Shown here piece after piece: positions 11,400 through 21,713 of a DNA stretch of 64,000 nucleotides; position 1 is the stretch's first letter; every line of letters begins with the position of its first letter. Under the pieces are notes generated by a model that saw nothing but the letters and a program-made list of their open reading frames with translations, was not told the origin of the DNA and ran no database searches. This DNA is from Allacma fusca (Eukaryota > Arthropoda > Collembola > Symphypleona > Sminthuridae). A program made the position numbers and the translations under genes. Location: contig OX359245.1 of the NCBI GenBank assembly GCA_947179485.1, positions 45,495,067 through 45,559,066 on the forward strand, in the 5' to 3' direction.

Positions 11400-12110
11400 G
11401 GAATACAATTTAGTTTCTGCTTCAAGTTGCACCAAGTTGTAGCTGGACTTGAAAGTGAAGACATTTTATTCCCTGAGGCTCGATCAAACCCCAGGAATTA
11501 GGATAAAAGATCGAAATACCTTTTAAACGCGCATTTTGCATGTTGATATCTATCAGTTGTTTAATGATCTCGTCAAACACTCGTCCACTGACTCGGCTGA
11601 GACCCACCACCTGATTTGAAAGAAGAAACTCATATTCTACAAGGCGTTTACTCATTCAAGTTCAAAGAACGACGGACCATTCATAATAGATGTTCCCCAG
11701 CATGTGGCTGTATCAAGCACCAGCAGGTCGTTTTTTTGCTTGATAGTAGATCTTTGTTTGGATCTGGTATTAACATAACTCGGATTGACTTTATTATATC
11801 TATTTGACAATTGGTAGGCAGGGGCGTCTGTATGAAAAACACTGACCACTGTAAAGAAATTTTTTGTGGAATTAGCAGTGTTCGTAGAAGCTCGGGCGTC
11901 GACAATTGATTCCATTCTAATCATTTTCCACAGCCGATTGTTTTTGCCTGACAATTGCTCAGTTGGAAATATCGGTACAAATTTATCTTCGTTCGCCACA
12001 ACATTCCAATTCAAGCAACACGTGTACACACGATGTTTCCAAATGGAGCGATGGAAGAATCCTTCACAATCGTCTCAAGTGATGTTCACGTAATTCTGAA
12101 GTCTTAGGGA
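11400..12110 (-). pseudogene. degenerate nuclear-receptor relic, RXR/USP-like
   Basis: On the minus strand, starting near 12095, the frame reads CEGFFHRSIWKHRVYTC, close to the P-box region of a nuclear-receptor DNA-binding finger (CxGFFxRSI...YTC). Further on, MESIVDARA resembles the start of an RXR/USP ligand-binding domain (M-x-x-ILEAE). After a frame change near 11655, VFDEIIKQLIDINMQ followed by LKGISIFYPNSWGLIEP resembles the helix 7-9 region of RXR/USP (IFDRVLTELVxKM...LRAIVLFNPDAKGL). The second zinc module is lost and the order is compressed, so this looks like a decayed copy lacking introns. The assignment comes from motif order alone and could shift to another nuclear-receptor group. 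Confidence 0.5.
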
Positions 12111-14559
12111 ACATGCAGGAATAGTTTTGATTTTAGGATCCAGAGATACATGGTGTACTTGCTAGGGTCTCATCTAGGCTCAAGTCAAGTAAACACACTT
12201 TAGCGTAACTATTCAAGTTAGATCTTGAGTTAGCCTGATGAAACCGAAGTAGCCCCGTAAAATTTCTAATATATGCAATGGGATATACGATGAGCACAAT
12301 AAAAGTCGTTACCGGTTTTTTGTGCTTAATTATATATGAAAATTATACCATAATGTAAGTATAATAAAAAGCGTTAATCTCCGAAGGCTGTTAGTATAAT
12401 CTATAATTCAATTGTAAGAAAGTTCCGTAAAATAAAAAATGACTTAAAAAAATGCGTTATTTCGTTGAGATCCTGCACGACAAAGTCTGGGTTTCTTACG
12501 ATTTTAATGTTTGTGTGCATATAAGAAGTGTGCAGTATGCGTGCACTTGAATTACCCGGATATATATAATGCATCCCAAGATACAGGAGTTTTTCGAATT
12601 TTTCGGGGAAAACAAAATATCTCGACAACGAAAATTAGGATTTTGGTTGTGCGTAGTGGTTCTGAAATCGAAAACAATACTCTGGTTTTGACGATTCGAT
12701 TGTTTTCAATTTCATGCGGTATTTTGAAACGTTTTATGCGTTGTTATACGTTGACGTGAATATTTGCACTCTAAACTAAACTTTATGCAGTAATTTCACA
12801 ATGTAACGAAATTATTTTACTATCATTTTATAATTATTATCATTTTCAAGCATAACGTTAGCACTGAATGTAAGCTAGTGTGGTGACACCTGTGATTAGT
12901 GCTACAACATTTCAAGTCTTTTGTAAGAAACACAAAGAGCGCACAATGTCCAAATTCATAGAAAATCAATTTAGCCTCCACTCTTTTAGTGCAAAAGCTA
13001 CTCGAGGATTTTTGAAGTAGTGACTGCATTAATGTATTAACAACGCTTAAGTATTTTCAAGCATGAAATAAAAGTACGACATACTACAATCAACTCATCA
13101 ACATAATATATCAGTAGTAAATACGCCTTATTTGTAGACACTTATTGGCTAGTTTTTGTGGCCATCACCTTGGGAAACGAGGACGCCTGGAATATTAGAC
13201 GCCATTCGTTTCCACATTAGAATTCCTGAACAACAAAGTAGGAAGTAACGTATGGTAATTCTACCCAATTTAAGCTAACTTAGAAAACGATTCTCTTACT
13301 TTTGGACGAAATGAAACAGGTTGTGAAGTTTCCTGAAATCAACGTGACAAAAATGAGAACACTGAAAGCTCCAGCAATCTCCAAGCCTCTCCTGAAAACG
13401 TCAGATATGTAAGAATATACAAATTCTTTTAAGTACGAATTTTAAAATATTGAAAACATCGCTTAGAAGTTATAACTCCTAGCATTCTTCACAACATCGT
13501 ATGTTCGAGTACAACCCATTTAAGCACTAAATATAATTATTAATTGCAGCTGAAACTTTTTAAAACGGGAATACGTACCTCTAAATTTATTACTGACTGA
13601 AGTGACATAAACGTTATACCAATAAAATGAGCTTGAAATAAACTGTTGAATGGCAGAATGGGAGCAAGAACAAATTGCACAAACAGCCTTTGGTCGTTGC
13701 GTCAGAAACTTTTGGAATAGGGCGCTTTTTTGGCGAAATACTTCGCAAGCCGCAACGACACCCTGTAAAATAAATGGCAGCAACAATGAAATAAGACGCA
13801 ACGAGGGACTACTGGTTTGAATTAAATATTCGATTTGATTTTACGAAAGTGGATAGGATCGTAAAACTAAAGCATCTTAGAAATACAGTTCAAAAATTGC
13901 GGCTTAATCTGAGATGTTGCCCCTGCCTCTCCCAACAAAAATAATGCACTCAGTAATCTAGGTAACCCAGTTTCTCGAGAACAGTCTGGCTTGTCATAAG
14001 ACCCCTCCTGTTGCCAGGCTATCCTGAAATCACGTAGAACTTTTAGTTTTAATGTATTTCTTTAGATACATAATCTTGGGATCGTAAAAACAGAATTACT
14101 ACTATGTTACGCGTCGTAATGGAATGATTCCACTGTAATTTCGCTGAATCAGAATTTATGAGCTGAATTTACTGCTAACCAAATTCACATTATGGTTACG
14201 ATAAAATGTCTCAAATGTGATTGCCGGGAACCAATTTATGGTAACAATTTAAGGATGAAGTAAATGTATACAGTAAACTCTAAGGGAATAAGAGGTGAAT
14301 TAAGGTATTGAGATTAGCAGTCCAAATTCTTATTTATACTATGCATTAATACTGTCCTTTAAGAGATTGTTTGTATAAGTGACAACATTTTCCAGTCCTT
14401 GAACATTCCTAGTTGGGAGATCTGACTGTACTCAGGATTTTTGTTATCGCAAGTGACGATAATTATTAATGGATATGTGAAATGAACATTAATTTTTACC
14501 AATCCGAATGCAAGCGCAGAAAAAAGTCATCTGAGCCTCCCACTGCGCTGTTTGCGTGA
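12111..14559. other. spacer with no supported gene
   Basis: The DNA is AT-rich. Two minus-strand stretches near 13579-13762 and 13300-13391 have good splice-like borders but do not join in frame (see rejected items). Nothing else coding or repetitive stands out. Confidence 0.5.
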
Positions 14560-15555
14560 GAGGAAGCTCGCAATATTACGCAATTTTAGATTATCATTTA
14601 AAAGCGCTAATCATAATTATTATAAACTTTGGACTTAAATCATCAAATTTGGATTAAATTAAGTCTAGTAGTGAGGAAAACTACGTTCGGTTACAGCACT
14701 GAAGAATTTGAGGAGAGGAGAATTTTAATGGCTGAACTTTGTACACATCAGCGTGGGATTCTTATTAGGGAAAAGCAAATAGAATTGTAAGTACTTATTG
14801 CAACAGTTTTTATACATAACGTCAGATAAATTGTCAGAATTTGTATTGCTGAAGTTATTTGCTCACTATTTTTTATTTACAAGCCTTTACATCCATACAT
14901 TTGATCTTTATATCCCCTAATAATATCATTAGGAATTAAGGATTGATTTGTAGGAACCATGGACTTCAGTAATAATAGCAATTGAAAAATGTTGCGCTAA
15001 TATAAATTCCTTTCACTTTTCCTGTTTTAAATAATCAGTGCGTCCAGTGTCTGAGGCTTTAGTTACATTATTACGCTACAACTGATCTATATACAAATTA
15101 TAATAACATAAAAAATCATATTTGATCAACACGTTGGGCTGATCCACTAAGGGGTGAAGCACGATACAGTGATTCAACAGCAAGATTTAATAACAATGTT
15201 GGTTGGTATAAAGTTGATGAAGCGATTAGTTAAATTCCCCGTGTATAGCCAAATATTGAGTTTTGGAGAGAACTTTAGTGGGCTGGAGCGTTGTACCATA
15301 ATTGTTTGATGATGAATTGCTAACTAGATATTTGAAACGAATTGTTAGTCTTACAGTTAATAGTTCGCATGTCTTATATGAGATTACTTTGCCCAGTGAA
15401 GCGGGCTGTTAATACTAAGCCGTCTGGACATGCCATGATACGGGATCTATAGCAATTTACGGTTTTGTGTATAATTGACCATTTTTGTATAATAAATTAT
15501 GTATCTCACAATTCTCAAGTAATTGCCCCTGTGCGAAGCACAGGGCTTTTACTAG
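14560..15555 (+). mobile_element. Helitron-like element, copy 1 (3' end intact)
   Basis: The 3' end has the Helitron signature: the hairpin CCTGTGCGAAGCACAGG, then CTTTTA and a terminal CTAG followed by host T (15552-15555 | T). The body is shared with copies at 17023-18587, 28790-29370 and 54899-56213, with landmarks such as TTTAAAAGCGCTAATC, GTCCAGTGTCTGAGG and GGGATCTATAGCAA. The left edge given is where similarity with the other copies begins. No Rep/helicase gene is present, so it is non-autonomous. Confidence 0.65.
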
Positions 15556-17022
15556 TCTTATATAATATGCAATGAGAATGTATGTTATTTTGAATTTACG
15601 CGCCAATAAAAAAGAATCTTGTTAGATATGTACAAAAACGTAAGAGCGTATTGTCAAAAAATCTTAAAAAATATAAAAACAGATTCGTAAATAACATTAT
15701 GCTGTGAGAATGTATGGTAATTTGAATTTAAAAAAGTAGAAGAGCATATTATTAGAAAAGCACAAAAATATAAAAACATCTTCGTGAATAAGTACAAAAA
15801 GTAAAAAGCATACATATTGTAAAATAACAGAATAAAAAATCATCCTTTCTACTAATTTGAAAGAGTAGACCGTCTTCCTCTTGGTGTAATACAGATTTGA
15901 GATTTAAATTTACGCCCGCTAAATAAATTATTCAAATTATTTAATTTTTTAACTATTAAAGCATTTTACAGTAGCGAGGGTAGCGACAATGTCACGGGGA
16001 GCCATTTATCACCAAGATGGCCCACTCTTTCAAATTAGAAGAGAGAATTATTTTTAAAAAAATATTAAAGCAATATACAAGGGCGGCGACACTGTGACGG
16101 TTAGCCGTCCCGGGATCTCACGAAGCGAGACATTTGGGCTTTTTAATAATTATTATAATTTGACGTAAGCTTAGCTATGACTTGAGCTACTTTTGGGTTC
16201 GGGGTACACCCGGGAATTGAGTTCGGGATCGGGAACGGGTTCGAGTTCGGGTGTTAAATTAAGCAAATGGAATTTAAAGTGCATATTGCAACACTTATTA
16301 TACATAACGTGAGGTAAATCCTCAGAATTTGTATTGCTGAAGTTATTTGCTCACTATTTTTTGATTCATCAAAGTTGCATGCATGGTTTCATTTATAATT
16401 TTTGAAATAACTGAAAACTTTCCAAAGTTCCAAAAGACATCAACTGTTATATAGGTATAAAATTTTAAGGAGCGGTTTGGTATGTATATGAAGATAAAGA
16501 TTCAAATCCAATAAATTGTAAGGGGGAAGTGGATACTAAATTATTGAAGTTCTCTTAAAGTAAAAAATATTTTATGTACTAACAATAATGTTTGTAAAAC
16601 TGTTCAAATTACATCGGGAAAATATTTGTGACCCGGAATTGCCCCGTACCGATCAAAAGTCCTATATATTAACCCCGTTTGAGAAAATGATTGGAATAAG
16701 CACTGAAGTATTGCTTGAACGATCATCGAGGAATTCCCTTATTGTTAGTTCTTTATTACTATGGGCGAACTGGACTAATTGGATTAGTGATTGTAATACT
16801 AAAATAAAAATAGTAATTATTAAAATAAATTAACAAATTTTCACTTCAACCTCATTTCAAATTCTTTGGAATGACGTGTTAATTTTGATTATAGACTTTA
16901 CTTAAATTATATATTTAATGAAAATAAATGTTTAACTCTCACGCCGTGTCTTCTTTTTTATTTCGTGTTGAATAAGCACTGTTACAGATCAATCGGTCAT
17001 CGGTTACGCCTGGCACTGCTAA
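15556..17022. other. spacer with a Helitron fragment at 16262-16365
   Basis: AT-rich spacer. Positions 16262-16365 repeat a piece of the Helitron-like body (AAGCAAATGGAATTTAAAGT through GTTATTTGCTCACTATTTTT, compare 14775-14870). Around 16195-16255 lies a short GGGTTCGAGTTCGGG-word patch resembling the interior of the TCGAG hAT family. No gene is seen. Confidence 0.55.
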
Positions 17023-18587
17023 TCCTTCTTCTTATTGATCTCGACCATACATGTAGGCTACTCGCGAGTGACGAGTGCACTCAACACACTCCTACTCACA
17101 CTCACAGGAGAGTAGCAAGGTAAAGAGTAGGAGTGAGGGCGCCAAAAAAGTCGTGAGTTGGAGTGGTATAAATCGTAGCATAGAAAAAGAGTAGGAGTAG
17201 GAGTAGCATGCTTTGCTACTCGCTATTTCTCGTACCATTGTATTAACCGCATAAAGCTAGCACTGTCACTATTAAAAGATTGGCGGTTATTGCCAAATAT
17301 TTCATAATTTCATACAAACAATCGTATGGAATGCCGACTTATGTATGTACAAGTCATGCATTTTTTGCTTAATATTCGCTTTTTTAATGATAAGGAAAAC
17401 TTATCTTAATATTTGCAAATATTTCGATGAAAACATTGAGTAACTCACGAGTGGTGAGTAGGAGTGGTGAGATTTGAAGTTAGCGCTGAGAGTAGGAGTA
17501 GGAGTTTTACATTCTCAGACAGACTATGAGTGGACACGAGTAGGAGTGGTGAATTTTTCTTTATGGAAGTGCGAGTGTGAGTGCGAGTGGGAAAAAAACC
17601 TACATCTATGATCTCGACCTGAGGGTTGATTTAAACTTTCGCGGCTTTGGCTTTACATTTCAAATCTTCACGGCTCATAGCCAAGCAAGTCGGTGGTATA
17701 TAAGTACAGCAAGCCGAGAAGCACAGCGGGCTGAAACGTTGTCGCAGTCGCAGAGGAGAGCTTCTTGCAGCTTACTCAAAGCTCGCAATATTATGCCATT
17801 TTAGATTATCACTTAAAAGCGCTAATCATAATTATTATAAACATTAGACATAAATCATCAAATTTGGATTAAATTAAGTCTGGAAGTGAGAAAAACTACA
17901 TTCTGTTACAGCACTGAAGAATTTGAGGAGAGGAGAATTTTAAAGACTGAACTTTGTACACATACATAAGTGCGGGGTTCTTAGAAGGAAAAAGCAAATG
18001 GAATTAAAAGTACGTATTGCAACAGTTTATATATATACAATATAACGTCAGATAAATTCTCAGAATTTGTATTGCTGAAGTTATTTGCTCACTATTTTTT
18101 AATTACAATCCTTTACATCCTTACATTTGATCTTTATATCAACCAAAAGTTTCATTAGGAATTAAGGATTGATTTGTAGGAACCATGGACTTTAGTACCA
18201 ATAGCAATTGAAAAATCTTATGCTAATATAAATTCTTTTCACTTTTCCTATTTTAATTTATCAGAGCGTCCAGTGTCTGAGTCCTCAGTTACATTATTAC
18301 GGTACAATTACGATATATACAAATTATAATAACATAAAAAATTATATTTGATCCACTAAGGGGTGAAGCACTATACAGTGATTGAACAGCAAGATTTAAT
18401 AACAATGTTGGTTGGTATTAATTTGATCAAGTGATTAGTTAAATTCCGCGTGTATAGCCAAATATTGAGTTTGGGAGAGAACTTTAGTGGGCTGTAGCGT
18501 TGTACCATAATTTTTTGATGGTAAATTGCTAACTATCTATTTGAAACGAATTGTTAGTCATACAAATAATAGTTCGCTGTCGTATAT
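17023..18587 (+). mobile_element. Helitron-like element, copy 2, left part
   Basis: The body matches copy 1 up to AATAGTTCGCTGTCGTATAT at about 18587, where it is interrupted. The missing 3' part resumes at 28620-28789 with TTCGCATGTCTTATAT. A possible 5' end, TCCTTCTTCT after an A, lies at 17023 and resembles TCCTCTCTTCT at the left edge of the copy at 54899. A hAT element (17046-17610) is inserted close to that end. Confidence 0.6.
17046..17610. mobile_element. non-autonomous hAT element, GTAGGAGTAG-word family
   Basis: The 565-bp element is flanked by the exact 8-bp duplication ATCTCGAC (17038-17045 and 17611-17618). The ends read CATACATGTAGG on the left and, in reverse, CATAGATGTAGG on the right. 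The interior is crowded with GAGTAGGAGTAG, CACTCCTACTC and GTGAGTGCGAGTG words around an AT-rich middle. No protein is encoded. Confidence 0.92.
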
Positions 18588-18863
18588 GTATTCTTTTAAA
18601 GGTCTTGGGTGGCGCTTGATTCAAACGCACGTGTATTTTTTGTCCTCCCAATTTTAATTTTTTACGAAAATAACAAATAAGGAGTCTGAAGTGAATAAAA
18701 CTCGAAAAAATACTCCTAGTCGAATCCTAAGCCTTTATTTCCCCTGGGGAACTAGTTTGACAGTTTTATTCCATTTCAAAGACAATTCAGTTAAGACAAG
18801 TGATTACTGGAAAATCATTAGCTTTGACATACATATTTTACTTATCAAGGCATCACCATAGCT

Positions 18864-18942
18864 GGCCCCTGGTCCAACAGACGGTTGAGTCCGTAAAGTT
18901 AGATTTTTGGTAAACCAAAGGCGAGTATCTGACCAGGGGTTG
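18864..18942. other. compact three-helix inverted-repeat structure
   Basis: The 9-bp stem CCCCTGGTC (18866-18874) pairs exactly with GACCAGGGG (18931-18939). It encloses two smaller hairpins: ACGG/CCGT with a 6-base loop (881-894 of this kilobase) and TTTGG/CCAAA closing the loop TAAA (18906-18919). The layout looks like a folded RNA domain in the SINE-like element. I cannot match it to a known RNA class. Confidence 0.45.
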
Positions 18943-19017
18943 CCCCAAAGTAAGTGGCATTAAATATTTTGATTTGATAATTGAGAGGAGAAATATTTAC
19001 ATACCTTTTGGAGATAT

Positions 19018-19533
19018 TGAAAGAGTAGGTTATGGTCATACCATGAAATCCTAACTCCTGGATTATTTACTTATGTAATTGTCAAGAATTGTAAATAATT
19101 GGAAATCGTGCTGATGGAAGGAATGATTATGAATAAACGATTGAGAGTGATTTTACATTAATCCGAAGACTAATTGCTTTTATTTATAATTGAAACCAAA
19201 AGGAAAAGGAAATGAAGATTAACAACTAAAAATAGGTGTTACTGGAATGACTCTCAGTTATTCACTGAAGAGTCTGGAAGAATCTTAAACTTAACAAGTG
19301 GCTACTTGAGCCTATTTTTACAATCTTAAGTCTAGACGTTACATCATAACGGATGTAACGGGACGTTGACACTCGTCGGCTTTAGCCGATGGGAAGTGCT
19401 TACTTTGCACCTTTACAATAAGTGTTGAAGTTACTTTAGACTGGCTTAACCTATGGTTGTGTATTTCACAACTTAATTAGTTATTCATGGGAGACTTAAC
19501 TAATTTATGTAATTTCTATATACATACCTAACA
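19018..19533 (-). repeat. 3' LTR of the gypsy element
   Basis: The 516-bp direct repeat is identical to 27645-28160 except T instead of A at 19404. On the plus strand it runs TGAAAGAG...CCTAACA, so the transcribed strand has canonical TG...CA ends. The internal sequence immediately before it on the minus strand ends CCGACCGACCGGGA; the purine tract is short and interrupted, weaker than a usual polypurine tract. Confidence 0.97.
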
Positions 19534-19795
19534 TCCCGGTCGGTCGGGGAAAATTTTGTCCCCAAAATTTAATAATTTGTAATGAAAATTCATATTGTGT
19601 TAGTACAATTGGTATGTATGTTTGAACAAAAGATAGGTAGAATAAAGAAGAGATAGTTCAAAAAAAATTATTTTTGTGTTTTTCTTTACAAGCTAGGACA
19701 CATACTGTAATCATTTAAGGCGAAGGTGATAACAGGTGTAAAATCAATATTGTATTAGTACATCCTATCGTTATAAAATCAAAGTGAGCTTAAAA

Positions 19796-20743
19796 CTAGG
19801 CTGGAGTCCGGGCAGACAGCTGGTTGGATAAATTGTTGAGGGCCACAATGGGTGGGTACGGGTCATTGTTGTGTGGGCGGGGATTATTGATGAAGTAGGC
19901 GCTGGGGAGGGCATGAGAGATTCGGGAGTTCTGACGGTTTCTTTGACGATACCGGTAATAACAATATAAACCATATATAATTAAACCAAAACCAATAATG
20001 GTTGAAAGAGCAGTACTTGACAATGTAAAAATACGGAGGAGAACTTGGGAATCGCCCTCGCCAACGCCGATTTCCATCTTTGGAACCGGAAGAACGGGAA
20101 GAATGGGTTCCGGTGCCGTTTGCTTAGCATGTACAGGCGGAGAGAGGGTAGTAGTGAGAGTAACTGTCTGGCCGGGCTCATCCTTCTTATTCTGTAAAGA
20201 GAGAAAAGAATTATGAATAGATTTCCATTCTTCTAACATTTGTGTTATGTTAGCATCATAATTATTAACATCGTTGAATGGCTTTAAAGTATCATCGTTA
20301 TAATCGTCACTCGTCATTGGTGAATTTATCAAAAGTCGTTTTTCGAGTGGGGAAGGAGTGGGCGGAGGAGGAGGGAGGGTTTCCGAGTCAATTTTAGGAA
20401 TTTCCGGAAAGGTGTTGGAGCGAGAAGGAATAAAATCCAAGATTTTACTAATAATTGGTGGGGCTACCATAAGAGCAGCTCCAGCAGCCATAACTTTGAC
20501 TGCATTATTTTTCTTGGCAGGTGCAGCCTGCATGGGAAGATCAAAATTTTTGTTACCGTTTTGAGCCATGGAAGGTAATGATTGGATACTGACTGACCGT
20601 TGTAGGGGTACCATCTTATGCATTGAATTGGTCCGGGCCATGTTGAGTTTGGTTCCGGCACCGGTGATCTTGGATAGATTGGGGAGGCTTCCCCAAATGC
20701 CTAGTGGAGCACTTTCACAGGCGAAGATAAAAAGAAAAATCAT
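19796..20743 (-). CDS. gypsy ORF B: envelope-like membrane protein
   Basis: The ATG at 20743 opens 315 codons. A short hydrophobic start (MIFLFIFACES) looks like a signal peptide; a small-residue hydrophobic stretch at about residues 82-105 (VKVMAAGAALMVAPP) follows, then proline-rich sequence, a helical segment with N-x-T/S sites, and a transmembrane helix at about 245-264 followed by YRYRQRNR. This is a type I membrane protein layout in the position of errantiviral env, which suggests a cell-surface product made from a spliced message. It is shorter than typical env proteins (about 450-500 residues), and I see no clear furin site. The same frame stays open far upstream, but that part overlaps ORF A out of frame and looks like shadow. 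The start lies 6 bases beyond the ORF A stop. Confidence 0.6.
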   Translation of the reverse strand: MIFLFIFACESAPLGIWGSLPNLSKITGAGTKLNMARTNSMHKMVPLQRSVSIQSLPSMAQNGNKNFDLPMQAAPAKKNNAVKVMAAGAALMVAPPIISKILDFIPSRSNTFPEIPKIDSETLPPPPPTPSPLEKRLLINSPMTSDDYNDDTLKPFNDVNNYDANITQMLEEWKSIHNSFLSLQNKKDEPGQTVTLTTTLSPPVHAKQTAPEPILPVLPVPKMEIGVGEGDSQVLLRIFTLSSTALSTIIGFGLIIYGLYCYYRYRQRNRQNSRISHALPSAYFINNPRPHNNDPYPPIVALNNLSNQLSARTPA

Positions 20744-20748
20744 AATTA

Positions 20749-21708
20749 TTAAGGTTGAAAAGTCGACGGGGCTTCCACGAATTCCCCTTGTTCGTTGAGA
20801 ACGAGTTCCGGGTAGATTCGGTGAGGTTGATGGAGAGGAGTGAGTTGTATGGTTTCCATTATCGGTTGGGGTCTGAGGTCGATCACCGTCCCAGTCGTCG
20901 GAGTCCATTGCTGCGGCGGCTTGACATGCGTCATACCAGTCATCATATGAGTCGTTGGCGGGGGGCCGGGCGTCAGAGTTGGGAGAGGGCGAGTTTGGCA
21001 AACTGTCGTCATCACTTCCGGTGAAGTCACTTTCGGAAGTGAAGGTATATGTACAGGGCCTTGTTGAGGCGGCTGGGCGAGAGGTTTTTGAATGGGGTCC
21101 GGTGGAGCAGTTGTCAGGAGTTGTTGAGGCAATGTCAGAGTTGGGCCTTGACGTGGCCCGTGTTTCTTGACCCAATTGGATCGACGGGTTTGGATTGCAC
21201 AAGTGTTGGCTGATTCCAACCATGCCCGAGATATTTGTTCGAACCGAATCTGCGGATCGATGGAGATAACGGGCGTCGCTGAGACGTAATTCGGTGGGGC
21301 GTCTCGTAGTTGAAGGAGAAATTCGTTCCACATCTGAGATTGTTTCACTGTGGCTTGGAAGTATGTTGCGCTCAACTGGTCCAGAAGAGAGGGAATTTGG
21401 TCTGGTAATACAATTCCGACAGCAACATGGCGGAAGGTCCTCTTGAGAATAGGAATTGAGGAGTCGTAACAATGTAGTTCGTTCCCAGACGCGTCGGCAA
21501 ATTGATATGGAAATATTTGAACTGTGCAGATTGATACCGGGCAACAGATGAGTGTGTCCGGGGTGCCGGGGAGATAAACTTTGATCAGTTCCGTCCATGG
21601 GTTGTCGGAGAGGCGGATAGCAGGATTGATACCCAGAGTTGTCGGGTACTGGACAATGCCTGGCACATAAGGGTACACAGGCGGGGACTGGGGATTGTTG
21701 CTGGTCAT
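20749..21708 (-). CDS. gypsy ORF A: unrecognised 319-residue protein after pol
   Basis: The frame starts 6 bases after the pol stop (21714) and ends 6 bases before the ORF B start. The first 200 residues have a mixed, folded-protein composition with a few cysteines (LICCPVSICTVQIFPYQF) and no signal peptide or membrane helix. The C-terminal third is rich in proline and threonine. Errantiviruses normally carry one gene, env, here; a separate soluble ORF plus a membrane ORF is unusual. It could be an N-terminal env exon whose fusion to ORF B needs splicing, or an accessory protein. I do not recognise the fold. Confidence 0.55.
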   Translation of the reverse strand: MTSNNPQSPPVYPYVPGIVQYPTTLGINPAIRLSDNPWTELIKVYLPGTPDTLICCPVSICTVQIFPYQFADASGNELHCYDSSIPILKRTFRHVAVGIVLPDQIPSLLDQLSATYFQATVKQSQMWNEFLLQLRDAPPNYVSATPVISIDPQIRFEQISRAWLESANTCAIQTRRSNWVKKHGPRQGPTLTLPQQLLTTAPPDPIQKPLAQPPQQGPVHIPSLPKVTSPEVMTTVCQTRPLPTLTPGPPPTTHMMTGMTHVKPPQQWTPTTGTVIDLRPQPIMETIQLTPLHQPHRIYPELVLNEQGEFVEAPSTFQP

Positions 21709-21713
21709 TGTGG

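Noticed and set aside
13300-13762. Two minus-strand exon-like stretches (13762-13579 and 13391-13300) with AG acceptors and GTACGT/GTAAGA donors, the second encoding a hydrophobic helix
   Set aside because: No combination of frames joins them without a stop or a phase mismatch, and the protein is not recognised.
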